From positions 1-32,633 of the forward strand of contig CAJUJQ010000021.1 of NCBI GenBank assembly GCA_910586575.1: a stretch of DNA of 32,633 nucleotides, given 5' to 3'. The DNA is from an uncultured Clostridia bacterium. GTDB lineage: Bacteria; Bacillota; Clostridia; Oscillospirales; Butyricicoccaceae. A program made the position numbers and the translations under genes. Shown here piece after piece: positions 1 through 6,579 of this stretch; position 1 is the first letter of the stretch, and each line of letters opens with the position of its first letter. The notes beneath the pieces were generated by a model. The model saw only the letters and a program-made list of their open reading frames with translations, had not been told where the DNA came from and did no database searches.

Positions 1-33
1 GCCCTTTTGGACGGGTTTCATGGTCATATGCAC
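1..33 (-). CDS. 5' end of an unidentified divergent gene (partial)
   Basis: Only the first 11 codons lie in the window; the gene runs off the left edge. The call rests on its start signals. An AGGAGG ribosome site (complement of 41-47) lies 7 nt before a GTG at 33, and a consensus-like promoter sits at 60-88 on the same strand. In-frame ATG codons at 27 and 21 are alternative starts; GTG has the best spacing. The visible peptide (V/M-HMTMKPVQKG) is too short to assign a family. It is divergent from rny, so the two genes share a 246-nt regulatory interval. Confidence 0.55.
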   Translation of the reverse strand, partial: MHMTMKPVQKG

Positions 34-59
34 TATTTTTCCCTCCTGTGTCCTTTCCT

Positions 60-88
60 ATTATAACCGATTTTGCGCCACGCGGCAA
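60..88 (-). promoter_or_regulatory. SigmaA-type promoter of the left divergent gene
   Basis: On the minus strand TTGCCG (88-83) and TATAAT (65-60) are separated by 17 bp. Transcription would begin near 53, giving a leader of about 20 nt that contains the AGGAGG site of the partial gene. Confidence 0.65.
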
Positions 89-151
89 GAGGGGCGGGGG
101 AAGCGAACAGAAAAATTCGCATTAAAATTAGAAAGGATATGCGTCTTTTTC

Positions 152-180
152 TTGACACCATGCACAAAAGGATATAAAAT
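152..180 (+). promoter_or_regulatory. SigmaA-type promoter of rny
   Basis: A perfect TTGACA at 152-157 and TAAAAT at 175-180 are separated by 17 bp, about 100 nt upstream of the rny start. The leader of about 90 nt shows no clear terminator or riboswitch. Confidence 0.65.
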
Positions 181-279
181 AAAGATGTAATACTACTTGT
201 TATATTCCTGTGCCGTTCTGGAATAGCAACATAGGGTTACATGCAGCTTGAAAATTAAAAATCAGGAGGTGTTTCATTT

Positions 280-1821
280 TTGCCTGTCATTGAACGCATT
301 ATTATTGCTGTAGTCTGTTTGATTATTGGTGTGATCATCGGCTTTCTTTATAGAAAAAATGTCGCCGAGAAGGAAATCGGCAGTGCCGAGCAGGAAGCGA
401 CCCGAATCATCAACGATGCAATCAAATCTGGGGAAACCAAAAAACGTGAAGCCATCCTTGAGGCCAAGGACGAGATCCACAAATCCCGCACCGAGGCCGA
501 CCGGGAAATCAAGGAGCGGCGCAACGAGGTTCAGAAGCTTGAACGCCGTCTCAACCAGAAGGAAGAGACTCTCGACAAGAAGAATGACGCAGTAGAACGC
601 AAGGGTGAGGAGCTGAACCGGCGGATTGCCGAGGTGCAGCAGTCTCAGGAAGAAGTCGGCAAGATCCGGGACGAGCAGCTGAGCGTGCTGGAACGGATTT
701 CCGGCTTCACGCGCGAGGAAGCCAAGGACTACCTTGTGCAGTCGATTGAGCAGGAGGCGCAGCACGACGCCGCGCTGAAAATCCGCGAGATCAACGCCCG
801 CCTCAAGGAAGATGCCGACCGGAGTGCCCGCGAGGTCATTACCATGGCCATCCAGCGGTGCGCCGCTGATCACGTCGCGGAAGCGACGGTATCGGTAGTA
901 CCGCTGCCGAATGACGAAATGAAGGGCCGTATCATTGGCCGTGAGGGGCGGAACATCCGCACGCTCGAAACGCTGACCGGGGTTGACCTGATCATCGACG
1001 ACACGCCGGAGGCAATCACGCTTTCTTCGTTCGACCCGGTGCGCCGCGAGGTGGCGCGCATGGCGCTCGAAAAGCTGATTGTGGATGGCCGTATCCATCC
1101 GGCGCGCATTGAGGAAATGGTCGAGAAATCGCGGCGCGAAATCGATCAGATCATCAAGTCCGAGGGCGAGCGGGCCACTTTCGAGACTGGCATCCACGGG
1201 ATCCATCCCGAGCTGGTCAAGCTGCTTGGCCGCCTGCGGTACCGTACCAGCTACGGACAGAATGTGCTGGTACACTCGATTGAGGTTGCACATGTAGCGG
1301 GTATCCTGGCTTCCGAGCTGGGGATTGACCCGGTTCCCGCGCGGCGGGCCGGGCTGCTGCACGATATCGGCAAGGCGGTTGACCATGAGGTCGAGGGCAG
1401 CCACGTGGATATCGGCGTAGACCTTGCTAAACGCTATAAAGAGTCGCACGCCATCGTGCATGCGATTGCGGCGCACCACGGGGATGTTGAGCCGGAAACG
1501 GTCGTTGCATGCCTGGTGCAGGCGGCGGACGCGATTTCGGCGGCAAGGCCGGGCGCGCGGCGTGAGAACCTTGAAAACTACATCAAGCGGTTGGAGAAGC
1601 TGGAGAATATTGCGAATACGACGCCGGGCGTTGCCAGCTCGTATGCCATCCAGGCTGGCCGCGAGATTCGGATTATTGTCAAGCCTGACCAGGTGTCGGA
1701 TGACGCGATGGTACTGCTTTCCCGCGAGATTGCCAAGCATATTGAGGAAGAGCTGGATTATCCAGGCATGATTAAGGTCAGCATGCTCCGTGAGACACGG
1801 GCGGTTGAATACGCCAAGTAA
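280..1821 (+). CDS. rny: Ribonuclease Y
   Basis: Membrane-anchored endoribonuclease that initiates mRNA decay in Firmicutes. The 513-residue product has the full family layout: an N-terminal membrane helix (about residues 4-22), a long charged coiled coil (about 25-200), a KH RNA-binding domain with GRIIGREGRN at 216-225, and an HD phosphohydrolase domain with the metal-binding HD at 361-362. The length matches the family (about 510-520). The start is a TTG at 280 placed 9 nt after AGGAGGT (264-270), and residues after it (MPVIERIII) fit the usual anchor. It has its own promoter and terminator, so it is probably monocistronic. Nothing looks broken. Confidence 0.96.
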   Translation: MPVIERIIIAVVCLIIGVIIGFLYRKNVAEKEIGSAEQEATRIINDAIKSGETKKREAILEAKDEIHKSRTEADREIKERRNEVQKLERRLNQKEETLDKKNDAVERKGEELNRRIAEVQQSQEEVGKIRDEQLSVLERISGFTREEAKDYLVQSIEQEAQHDAALKIREINARLKEDADRSAREVITMAIQRCAADHVAEATVSVVPLPNDEMKGRIIGREGRNIRTLETLTGVDLIIDDTPEAITLSSFDPVRREVARMALEKLIVDGRIHPARIEEMVEKSRREIDQIIKSEGERATFETGIHGIHPELVKLLGRLRYRTSYGQNVLVHSIEVAHVAGILASELGIDPVPARRAGLLHDIGKAVDHEVEGSHVDIGVDLAKRYKESHAIVHAIAAHHGDVEPETVVACLVQAADAISAARPGARRENLENYIKRLEKLENIANTTPGVASSYAIQAGREIRIIVKPDQVSDDAMVLLSREIAKHIEEELDYPGMIKVSMLRETRAVEYAK

Positions 1822-1832
1822 CACGCAAAAGG

Positions 1833-1862
1833 GAAGCGGGCTTTCGAGCCTGCTTCTTTTTT
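1833..1862 (+). terminator. Rho-independent terminator of rny
   Basis: GAAGCGGGCT, a TTCG tetraloop, and AGCCTGCTTC form a 10-bp stem with one G-U pair, followed directly by a T-run at 1857-1862. It starts 12 nt after the rny stop. Confidence 0.9.
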
Positions 1863-1878
1863 GCGCTTTATGGCAAAA

Positions 1879-1960
1879 TAGACCTGTTCTGAAACCAGGG
1901 GGTGCGGGACGGTAAAAAATCGCGGCAGACTGTGCGCCCCTGGTTTTCAAACAGGTTTTA
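1879..1960 (+). repeat. TAGACCTGTT-family hairpin repeat, copy 1 (long loop)
   Basis: The left arm TAGACCTGTT plus AAACCAGGGG pairs with CCCCTGGTTT plus AACAGGTTTTA. There is a 3-nt internal mismatch, and the arms enclose about 37 nt of variable sequence. It sits 17 nt after the rny terminator, so it is not needed to end that transcript. The same arms recur at 3519-3560 and 19821-19875. Confidence 0.75.
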
Positions 1961-1971
1961 TACAATAACGC

Positions 1972-2001
1972 TTGACAGACCGGGCAGCCATCGGTTAAAC
2001 T
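1972..2001 (+). promoter_or_regulatory. Probable promoter of the yjdF riboswitch transcript
   Basis: A perfect TTGACA at 1972-1977 is followed after 18 bp by TAAACT (1996-2001), a 4/6 match to TATAAT. Initiation near 2008 would place the whole structured leader in the transcript. Confidence 0.5.
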
Positions 2002-2020
2002 GAGACAGCAAGGATAAAAA

Positions 2021-2125
2021 CACGGCCCGGTTGGTAGTCCGGGCGCGGTGAAAGCCGTCAGTAACCCTCCTGCAAGCGCGCTACGCTTGGTCGTCCATTT
2101 CTTGCGAGAATCTTTTAGGAGGGTT
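2021..2125 (+). promoter_or_regulatory. yjdF-type riboswitch (azaaromatic-sensing class)
   Basis: Structured leader directly upstream of a DUF2992 (YjdF) gene. Seen here: a GCCCGG/CCGGGC hairpin (2025-2030/2039-2044), a GGTGAAAGCC segment (2047-2056), a CAAGCG/CGCTTG hairpin (2073-2089), and a 9-nt pairing AACCCTCCT (2063-2071) with AGGAGGGTT (2117-2125). The last arm is the ribosome binding site of the gene, so pairing would block translation. The yjdF RNA class is known upstream of yjdF genes in Firmicutes and binds diverse azaaromatic compounds. Class assignment rests on the downstream gene, the remembered GGUGAAAG core and the sequestered ribosome site; no covariance search was run. Confidence 0.8.
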
Positions 2126-2130
2126 TTCGC

Positions 2131-2544
2131 ATGATCTATGCACGCATGACAGTCTTTTTTGAGGACCCGTTTTGGGTCGGCCTTTACGAGCGCGAGGACA
2201 GCGGGCAATATTCCGTCTGCAAGCTGGTTTTCGGCGCGGAGCCGAAAGATTATGAGGTCTGCGCCCGGCTGCTGCAATGCTGGCGCGGCCTGCGGTTCAG
2301 CCCGCCGATGGCGGTGACGATGCCGGAAGAACGGCGGATGAACCCGAAACGGCGTCAGCGCGAAATCCGCAATGCGCTTCAGGGAAGGGGCGCCGGAACC
2401 AAAGCGCAGCAGGCGCTTTCCCTTGCACACACGGAAGGGAAGGAAGCCAGGCGCAAAAAGACACGTGCAGAGCGGGAGGCGGAACAGGAACGCCGCTTTG
2501 CGCTCCGGCAGAGCAAGCGGAAAGAAAAGCACAAGGGCCGCTGA
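2131..2544 (+). CDS. yjdF: YjdF family protein (DUF2992)
   Basis: The 137-residue product has the conserved N-terminal half of the family: residues 6-20 (MTVFFEDPFWVGLYE), the KLVFGAEPKDYEV block (31-43) and LRFSPP (54-59). The C-terminal half (about 65-137) is highly basic and helical, as is usual in this family. The biochemical role is unknown. Its control by an azaaromatic-binding RNA suggests a part in tolerance to aromatic or toxic compounds. ATG 2131 lies 7 nt after AGGAGGG (2117-2123), which is the arm sequestered in the leader. The gene is monocistronic, between its own promoter and a strong terminator. Family assignment is confident; function is not. Confidence 0.9.
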   Translation: MIYARMTVFFEDPFWVGLYEREDSGQYSVCKLVFGAEPKDYEVCARLLQCWRGLRFSPPMAVTMPEERRMNPKRRQREIRNALQGRGAGTKAQQALSLAHTEGKEARRKKTRAEREAEQERRFALRQSKRKEKHKGR

Positions 2545-2551
2545 AGCGGCA

Positions 2552-2588
2552 GGGCGGCGGGCAATTTGCCTGCCGCCCGATTTTTTTT
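2552..2588 (+). terminator. Rho-independent terminator of yjdF
   Basis: GGGCGGCGGGC and GCCTGCCGCCC form an 11-bp stem with one G-U pair and a 5-nt loop, followed by eight T residues at 2581-2588. Confidence 0.93.
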
Positions 2589-2598
2589 GAAAAGGGGC

Positions 2599-2629
2599 TT
2601 GACTCTCACACGATGTGAGATGTTATACT
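2599..2629 (+). promoter_or_regulatory. MerR-type operator/promoter with 19-bp spacer
   Basis: TTGACT (2599-2604) and TATACT (2624-2629) are separated by 19 bp, longer than the usual 17. The spacer carries the dyad TCTCACA-CGA-TGTGAGA (2604-2620). This is the classic layout for MerR-family activators, which twist an over-long spacer to align the two promoter elements. The regulator gene starts 49 nt downstream, so self-activation is likely. Confidence 0.85.
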
Positions 2630-2677
2630 GAATATGAGCTCAGGAAAGACAACATATATGTTGAGGAGGAAACACTT

Positions 2678-3496
2678 ATGCTGAAAATCGGAGATTTTTC
2701 CAAACTGTCCCGGATCAGTATACGGATGCTGCGGCACTATGACGAGGTAGGGCTGCTTCGCCCTGTAAAGACGAATACCTTTACTGGTTATCGCTACTAC
2801 GGGGAGGATCAGCTGCTGGTTGCCGGGCGGATTGCTTCGCTGCGTGATATGGGCTTTGGCATGGCGGCAATTGCAAATATTATGCAGGAAGAGGATCAGA
2901 ACCGCGTCCGTGAAGTGCTGGAACTGCATTGCAGGGAACTGCGTGGACAGGCCGCTGAGATCAGCGAAAAGCTCCGGTGCACAGAGCTGCAAATTGCGCG
3001 GCTCGGAAAGGATTACAACATGAATAATCATTATGAAGTGACTGTAAAGGAATTGCCTGCACGGTATGTCGCCAGTGTGCGGAGTGTACTGGAAAGCTAT
3101 AATTATGAGGGACGCCTGTGGCATGTCCTGATGAGCGAAACCAAGGATCAGAACTTGCAGCCGGGCGATCCCTGCCTTGCGTTTGGGCTGTACCACGATT
3201 ACGAATATAAGGAACGCGATGTGGATGTTGAAATCCAAATGACCGTTTCCGGGCGCTATCAGGATACCGAGCACGTGAGATTCAAGGAGGTACCGCCAGT
3301 ATTGGTCGCATCTGCGGTGCACCACGGCAGCTATGAGGAAATTAACCGCGCAAATGTCGCCGTAATGGCTTGGATTGAGGAAAACGGCTATGAGATGGAT
3401 GGACAGATGTTCAGCATTTATCACGTCAGCCCGCATGAGACACAGAACCCGGACGAGCTGGTGACCGAGGTGTGTTATCCGGTGCGCCGAAAGTAA
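2678..3496 (+). CDS. MerR-family regulator with GyrI-like effector domain
   Basis: DNA-binding regulator of about 272 residues, BmrR-like in layout. Residues 2-70 form the MerR winged helix-turn-helix (KIGDFSKLSRISIRMLRHYDE), about 75-110 the dimerisation helix, and about 118-272 a GyrI/AraC-type effector-binding domain ending in TEVCYPV. Proteins of this kind bind bulky hydrophobic or cationic compounds and switch on efflux or detoxification genes. The start at ATG 2678 is chosen because GAGGAGGA (2663-2670) precedes it and the MerR fold begins at once. The frame is open upstream, but that part overlaps the operator/promoter. No transporter follows, so the target beyond self-regulation is unclear; the GyrI-like gene at 3683 is the nearest candidate. 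Confidence 0.9.
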   Translation: MLKIGDFSKLSRISIRMLRHYDEVGLLRPVKTNTFTGYRYYGEDQLLVAGRIASLRDMGFGMAAIANIMQEEDQNRVREVLELHCRELRGQAAEISEKLRCTELQIARLGKDYNMNNHYEVTVKELPARYVASVRSVLESYNYEGRLWHVLMSETKDQNLQPGDPCLAFGLYHDYEYKERDVDVEIQMTVSGRYQDTEHVRFKEVPPVLVASAVHHGSYEEINRANVAVMAWIEENGYEMDGQMFSIYHVSPHETQNPDELVTEVCYPVRRK

Positions 3497-3518
3497 GCTC
3501 GACACTGTTGAAATCTGC

Positions 3519-3560
3519 ATTAGACCTGTTCGGAAACGATTGTTTCCGAACAGGTTTAAT
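3519..3560 (+). repeat. TAGACCTGTT-family hairpin repeat, copy 2 (compact)
   Basis: Two 19-nt arms (3519-3537 and 3542-3560) pair along their whole length with a single G-U pair and a 4-nt GATT loop; the core is ACCTGTTCGGAAAC. It starts 23 nt after the MerR stop codon and ends in GGTTTAAT, so it may serve as a weak terminator. Arms match copies at 1879 and 19821. Confidence 0.85.
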
Positions 3561-3682
3561 GTGTAAATGCTCTTACGGATGCACAAATTCGACTCATTTT
3601 TACAGTTCAGAAAGCAACTTGTATTTTTATATTCGGCAGACCCAAAATGATTTAATATATTGTGATATATGGAGACGAAATA

Positions 3683-4315
3683 ATGGCTTTTGATTTTAAG
3701 AAAGTATATAAAGAATTTTATATGCCCAAGAACAAACCGGAGATTGTAAATGTCCCAACGGCAAATTACATTGCGGTAAGAGGAAGTGGGGATCCAAATG
3801 AAAAAGGCGGTGCATATCAACAGGCAATGAGTGTGCTATATGCCATTGCGTATACTCTGAAAATGAGTTATAAAACAGATTACAAAATCAACGGATTCTT
3901 TGAGTACGTTGTTCCGCCGCTTGAGGGGTTTTGGTGGCAGGATGATGTTACCGGGGTGAAATATACGGATAAATCTGCATTCAAATGGCTTTCAGTCATT
4001 CGCTTGCCGGATTTTGTATCTCAACAGGATTTTGACTGGGCAGCAGCTACAGCAGCTAAAAAGAAAAATTTGGATTGCTCATCAGCTGAATATCTGATTG
4101 TGGAGGAGGGGTTATGTGTTCAAATGATGCATTTTGGGCCTTTCGATGATGAGCCGGCAACCATTGCTTTAATGGATGCTTACCTGGAGCGGGTTGGATA
4201 TATCAATGATATTGGAAACAACAGGCTGCACCACGAAATCTATTTGTCAGACGCGAGAAAAGTTCCACCCGAGAAGTGGAAAACCGTCATCAGGCATCCA
4301 ATCAGGAAAGTATAA
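3683..4315 (+). CDS. Stand-alone GyrI-like small-molecule-binding protein
   Basis: The 210-residue product resembles free-standing GyrI-like domain proteins of the COG4832 type (MAFDFKKVYKEFY at 1-13, VPTANYIAVRGSGDP near 27-41, HFGPFDDEPAT near 155). Family members bind or sequester small molecules, and some act as hydrolases; the substrate here is unknown. ATG 3683 lies 7 nt after GGAGA (3671-3675). The gene is clearly richer in A+T (estimated low 40s %G+C) than its neighbours, which suggests recent acquisition. It follows a MerR regulator whose effector domain belongs to the same superfamily, so the two may respond to the same compound. They are separated by a hairpin repeat and are not obviously one transcript. 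Confidence 0.8.
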   Translation: MAFDFKKVYKEFYMPKNKPEIVNVPTANYIAVRGSGDPNEKGGAYQQAMSVLYAIAYTLKMSYKTDYKINGFFEYVVPPLEGFWWQDDVTGVKYTDKSAFKWLSVIRLPDFVSQQDFDWAAATAAKKKNLDCSSAEYLIVEEGLCVQMMHFGPFDDEPATIALMDAYLERVGYINDIGNNRLHHEIYLSDARKVPPEKWKTVIRHPIRKV

Positions 4316-4360
4316 TCCATCGGCAGTGCGGTCGCTTATTTTGTGGGTGATTCTCTATGG

Positions 4361-4392
4361 AACGGAGCTGCTTTTGAGAACGGCCCCGTTTT
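4361..4392 (+). terminator. Possible weak terminator after the GyrI-like gene
   Basis: AACGG (4361-4365) pairs with CCGTT (4386-4390), with one mismatch and two further G-C pairs, followed by a short T-run. Weak by sequence; it is the only candidate in the 224 nt before rubrerythrin. Confidence 0.35.
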
Positions 4393-4452
4393 CATTTAAC
4401 ACTTGGTTCTGAAAGAAAAAGAGCTTGCAAATAGTGAATGAGGAAAAATTTC

Positions 4453-4480
4453 TTGACTTTCACAGTATAAATGCTATAAT
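4453..4480 (+). promoter_or_regulatory. Strong promoter of rubrerythrin, with overlapping palindrome
   Basis: TTGACT (4453-4458) and a perfect TATAAT (4475-4480) are 16 bp apart. The -10 lies inside the 12-bp palindrome CTATAATTATAG (4474-4485), which partly resembles a PerR box half-site pair. Rubrerythrins are often PerR-controlled, but a TATAAT box alone can create such a palindrome by chance. Confidence 0.75.
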
Positions 4481-4539
4481 TATAGACAAGAATAAATTTA
4501 TCTAATTTTACCAGAGTACAGGAACAGGAGGAAAGAGTT

Positions 4540-5079
4540 ATGCCGAATTTGAAGGGCACGAAAACCGAAGCGAACCTGATGGCAGCCTTTGCGGGCGAAT
4601 CCCAGGCACGGAATAAGTACACCTACTACGCAAGCAAAGCCAAAAAGGAAGGCTATGTCCAGATTGCACAGATTTTCGAGGAAACCGCACACAATGAGAT
4701 GGAGCACGCCAAGATGTGGTTCAAGCTGCTGCATGACGGTGTCCCGGCGACTGCCGCCAATCTGAAGGACGCTGCCGACGGCGAGAATTATGAATGGACG
4801 GACATGTATAAGACCTTTGCGGAGGAAGCGAAGGCCGAGGGCTTCCGCGAGATTGCCGCGCTATTTGAGGGCGTCGGCAGGATCGAAAAGGAGCATGAGG
4901 AGCGCTACCGTAAGCTGCTGGCCAACCTGGAGGGCGGCCTGGTATTCTCCCGTGACGGCGATATGATCTGGCAGTGCCAGAACTGCGGCCACATCCACAT
5001 TGGCAAGGCGGCGCCCGGGGTTTGCCCGGTTTGTGCGCATCCGCAGGCTTATTTTGCAATCAAGGCAGAAAATTATTGA
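4540..5079 (+). CDS. rbr: Rubrerythrin
   Basis: Non-haem iron peroxidase of anaerobes that reduces hydrogen peroxide with electrons from rubredoxin or NADH-linked reductases in the cytoplasm. The 179-residue product has the N-terminal ferritin-like four-helix domain, with diiron ligand candidates E20, E53 and H56 (ETAHNEMEH at 48-56) and a second carboxylate set in the 95-130 helices. A C-terminal rubredoxin domain carries C146-x2-C149 and C162-x2-C165. Length and domain order match classical rubrerythrin. ATG 4540 follows AGGAGG (4526-4531). It has its own strong promoter and no partner gene, consistent with a stand-alone oxidative stress gene. Confidence 0.97.
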   Translation: MPNLKGTKTEANLMAAFAGESQARNKYTYYASKAKKEGYVQIAQIFEETAHNEMEHAKMWFKLLHDGVPATAANLKDAADGENYEWTDMYKTFAEEAKAEGFREIAALFEGVGRIEKEHEERYRKLLANLEGGLVFSRDGDMIWQCQNCGHIHIGKAAPGVCPVCAHPQAYFAIKAENY

Positions 5080-5191
5080 TAAATAAATGGTTCCCGACCC
5101 CAAAGCGTGCTGCGGGGAAGGCAACGGTAATCTCAATCTGATATCAAAGGTTCACCTGAGGTAAAAGACAGCGGTCATAAATTGATGTCTA
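5080..5191 (+). other. Intergenic stretch with small hairpins, no assigned RNA
   Basis: Between rubrerythrin and the next terminator lie a CCCC...GGGG hairpin with an inner AGC/GCT (5099-5118 region) and a small palindrome ACCTGAGGT (near 5154-5162). No riboswitch class was recognised, and no clear promoter precedes it. It may simply be the rubrerythrin 3' untranslated region. Confidence 0.35.
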
Positions 5192-5227
5192 TAAAAGCGT
5201 CTTGTATTTCAGTGCAGGGCGCTTTTA
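5192..5227 (+). terminator. Probable terminator between rubrerythrin and the lipoprotein gene
   Basis: TAAAAGCGTCTTG (5192-5204) pairs with CAGGGCGCTTTTA (5215-5227) over 13 bp with two G-U pairs and a 10-nt loop. The A-rich and T-rich stem base gives a CTTTTA end, typical of a two-way terminator. Confidence 0.65.
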
Positions 5228-5266
5228 CTGTATTCTGAATGGAAAGGGGTGATATGAAAGGAGTAT

Positions 5267-5295
5267 TTGACAGTCTCAGGCATACAAGCCAAAAT
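5267..5295 (+). promoter_or_regulatory. Probable promoter of the substrate-binding lipoprotein
   Basis: A perfect TTGACA (5267-5272) is followed after 17 bp by CAAAAT (5290-5295, 4/6). Initiation near 5302 supports translation from ATG 5335 and not from the in-frame ATGs at 5239 or 5254. Confidence 0.5.
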
Positions 5296-5334
5296 GATGT
5301 ACACAAGAAAATAGATAAAAGGAGTATATGGGAA

Positions 5335-6396
5335 ATGAAAAAACGCGTTTTTGCAGCGCTTTTGGCTGCATTTATGCTCCTGCTGAGCGGCTGCGGGGCA
5401 GAGGATACCAACGCCGATACACCGGCGGATGATGCACCGGCAGCAGGACAAGAGGACTCCGCGAAACCGGAGGAAGCGCCGGATGCTTCCGTCCCGGCGG
5501 AGGCGGGCTACGAGGATGGCTTTGTAACCCGCGTCGCGTCCCTTTCGGGGCCTACCTCGATGGGGCTTTCGTTGCTGATGATCTCGGAGAATGCGCATTA
5601 CGATTTTCAGGTTTATACGGCGGCAAATGAAATTGTGCCGCTGCTTGCAAAAGGAGAGGTAGACGCGGCGCTGATTCCTGCCAACCTTGCGGCGAATGTC
5701 AGCAAGCAGACCGACGGCGCTGTAAAGGTGTTGAACATTAACACACTGGGCGTGTTGGAGGTGCTTGCGCCGGCGGCGCTGACGGTGGAAAGCATTTCCG
5801 CTTTACAGGACAGAACCGTCTATCTTGCGGCAACCGGCAAGGGCGCAACGCCCGAATACGCGGCCCGTTCGCTGATTCAGGCGGCAGGCGTGGAGAATGT
5901 CAATCTGGATTTCTCCAACCCGGAACCGGCAAATGTTGTTGCCGCGCTGGCTGCGAACCCGGAAGCAATCGCCATCCTGCCGCAGCCCTTTGCGACAGTA
6001 GCGGCGCAGCAGAATGAAGGGTTGGAAATCAAGCTCAGCCTGAGTGACGAATGGGCGAAGCTGATGGGCGGCGGAAGCCAGCTCGTGACCGGCGTGACCG
6101 TTGTCCGCGCGGATTATCTGGCAAGCCATCCGGCGGCAGCGGCGCAGTTTGCGCTTGACCAGGCGGCGTCGGTTGCGTCTGTGAACGCGGATCCCGAAGC
6201 TGCGGGCGCGGCGATCGAAACGCTTGGCATTGTCAAGGCACCGATTGCACAGAAGGCGATCCCACGCTGCAATCTGGTCTGCATTACGGGTGACAAGATG
6301 CAGCAGGCGCTGGAAGCATATCTGCAAACCCTATATGATTTTGATCCGGCAGTCATTGGCGGGGAAATGCCTTCAGAAGATTTTTATCAGAAATAA
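5335..6396 (+). CDS. ABC-type substrate-binding lipoprotein (NMT1/SsuA-like), orphan
   Basis: Secreted lipoprotein of 353 residues. The N-terminus (MKKRVFAALLAAFMLLLSGC) is a lipoprotein signal peptide with lipobox LSGC and lipidated C20. An acidic Ala/Pro-rich linker (about 21-60) precedes a type 2 periplasmic-binding-protein fold resembling the NMT1/THI5/SsuA group that captures thiamine precursors, sulfonates or similar small solutes. ATG 5335 is chosen because the signal peptide starts there, GGAG (5321-5324) precedes it and a promoter lies just upstream; the frame is open further 5'. No permease or ATPase gene is adjacent, and a strong terminator follows, so the transporter partners must be elsewhere and the substrate cannot be told. 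Confidence 0.85.
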   Translation: MKKRVFAALLAAFMLLLSGCGAEDTNADTPADDAPAAGQEDSAKPEEAPDASVPAEAGYEDGFVTRVASLSGPTSMGLSLLMISENAHYDFQVYTAANEIVPLLAKGEVDAALIPANLAANVSKQTDGAVKVLNINTLGVLEVLAPAALTVESISALQDRTVYLAATGKGATPEYAARSLIQAAGVENVNLDFSNPEPANVVAALAANPEAIAILPQPFATVAAQQNEGLEIKLSLSDEWAKLMGGGSQLVTGVTVVRADYLASHPAAAAQFALDQAASVASVNADPEAAGAAIETLGIVKAPIAQKAIPRCNLVCITGDKMQQALEAYLQTLYDFDPAVIGGEMPSEDFYQK

Positions 6397-6450
6397 GAAG
6401 CGGTATTCTGTGCAAAAGGTTATAAGCCTTTGAATGCTGTGCTTTCACAT

Positions 6451-6500
6451 ACCAGCCAGGCTGTCAGATGAATGATAGTCTGGCTGGTTTATTTTTGTTT
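6451..6500 (+). terminator. Strong terminator of the lipoprotein gene
   Basis: ACCAGCCAGGCT (6451-6462) pairs with AGTCTGGCTGGT (6477-6488) over 12 bp with one G-U pair, followed by a T-rich tail to about 6500. Confidence 0.92.
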
Positions 6501-6509
6501 TTGCCGCTG

Positions 6510-6536
6510 TTCAAGCGCCCGCATTTATGGTATACT
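6510..6536 (+). promoter_or_regulatory. Possible extended -10 promoter of the DUF4364 gene
   Basis: TATACT (6531-6536) is preceded by TGG, giving an extended -10 (TGnTATACT). The best -35 is TTCAAG (6510-6515), with a short 15-bp spacer. Confidence 0.45.
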
Positions 6537-6579
6537 GAAACAGAACCCCGGCCATCCGGGAGCAAACGGAGGGAAAATC

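Noticed and set aside
274..2532. A 752-residue minus-strand open frame opposite rny and yjdF
   Set aside because: It is antisense to two clear genes and spans the rny terminator and riboswitch; its residues are Arg/Leu/Pro-rich with no domain, the usual mirror of G+C-rich coding DNA.
2606..3820. A 404-residue minus-strand frame opposite the MerR gene
   Set aside because: Shadow of the MerR gene; it crosses the operator, the repeat hairpin and the start of the GyrI-like gene and has no ribosome site or recognisable family.
5080..5191. A possible riboswitch before the substrate-binding lipoprotein
   Set aside because: Small hairpins exist, but none of the TPP, cobalamin, SAM, glycine, fluoride, THF or ZTP consensus cores could be matched, and a terminator separates it from the gene. 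Kept only as an unassigned intergenic stretch.
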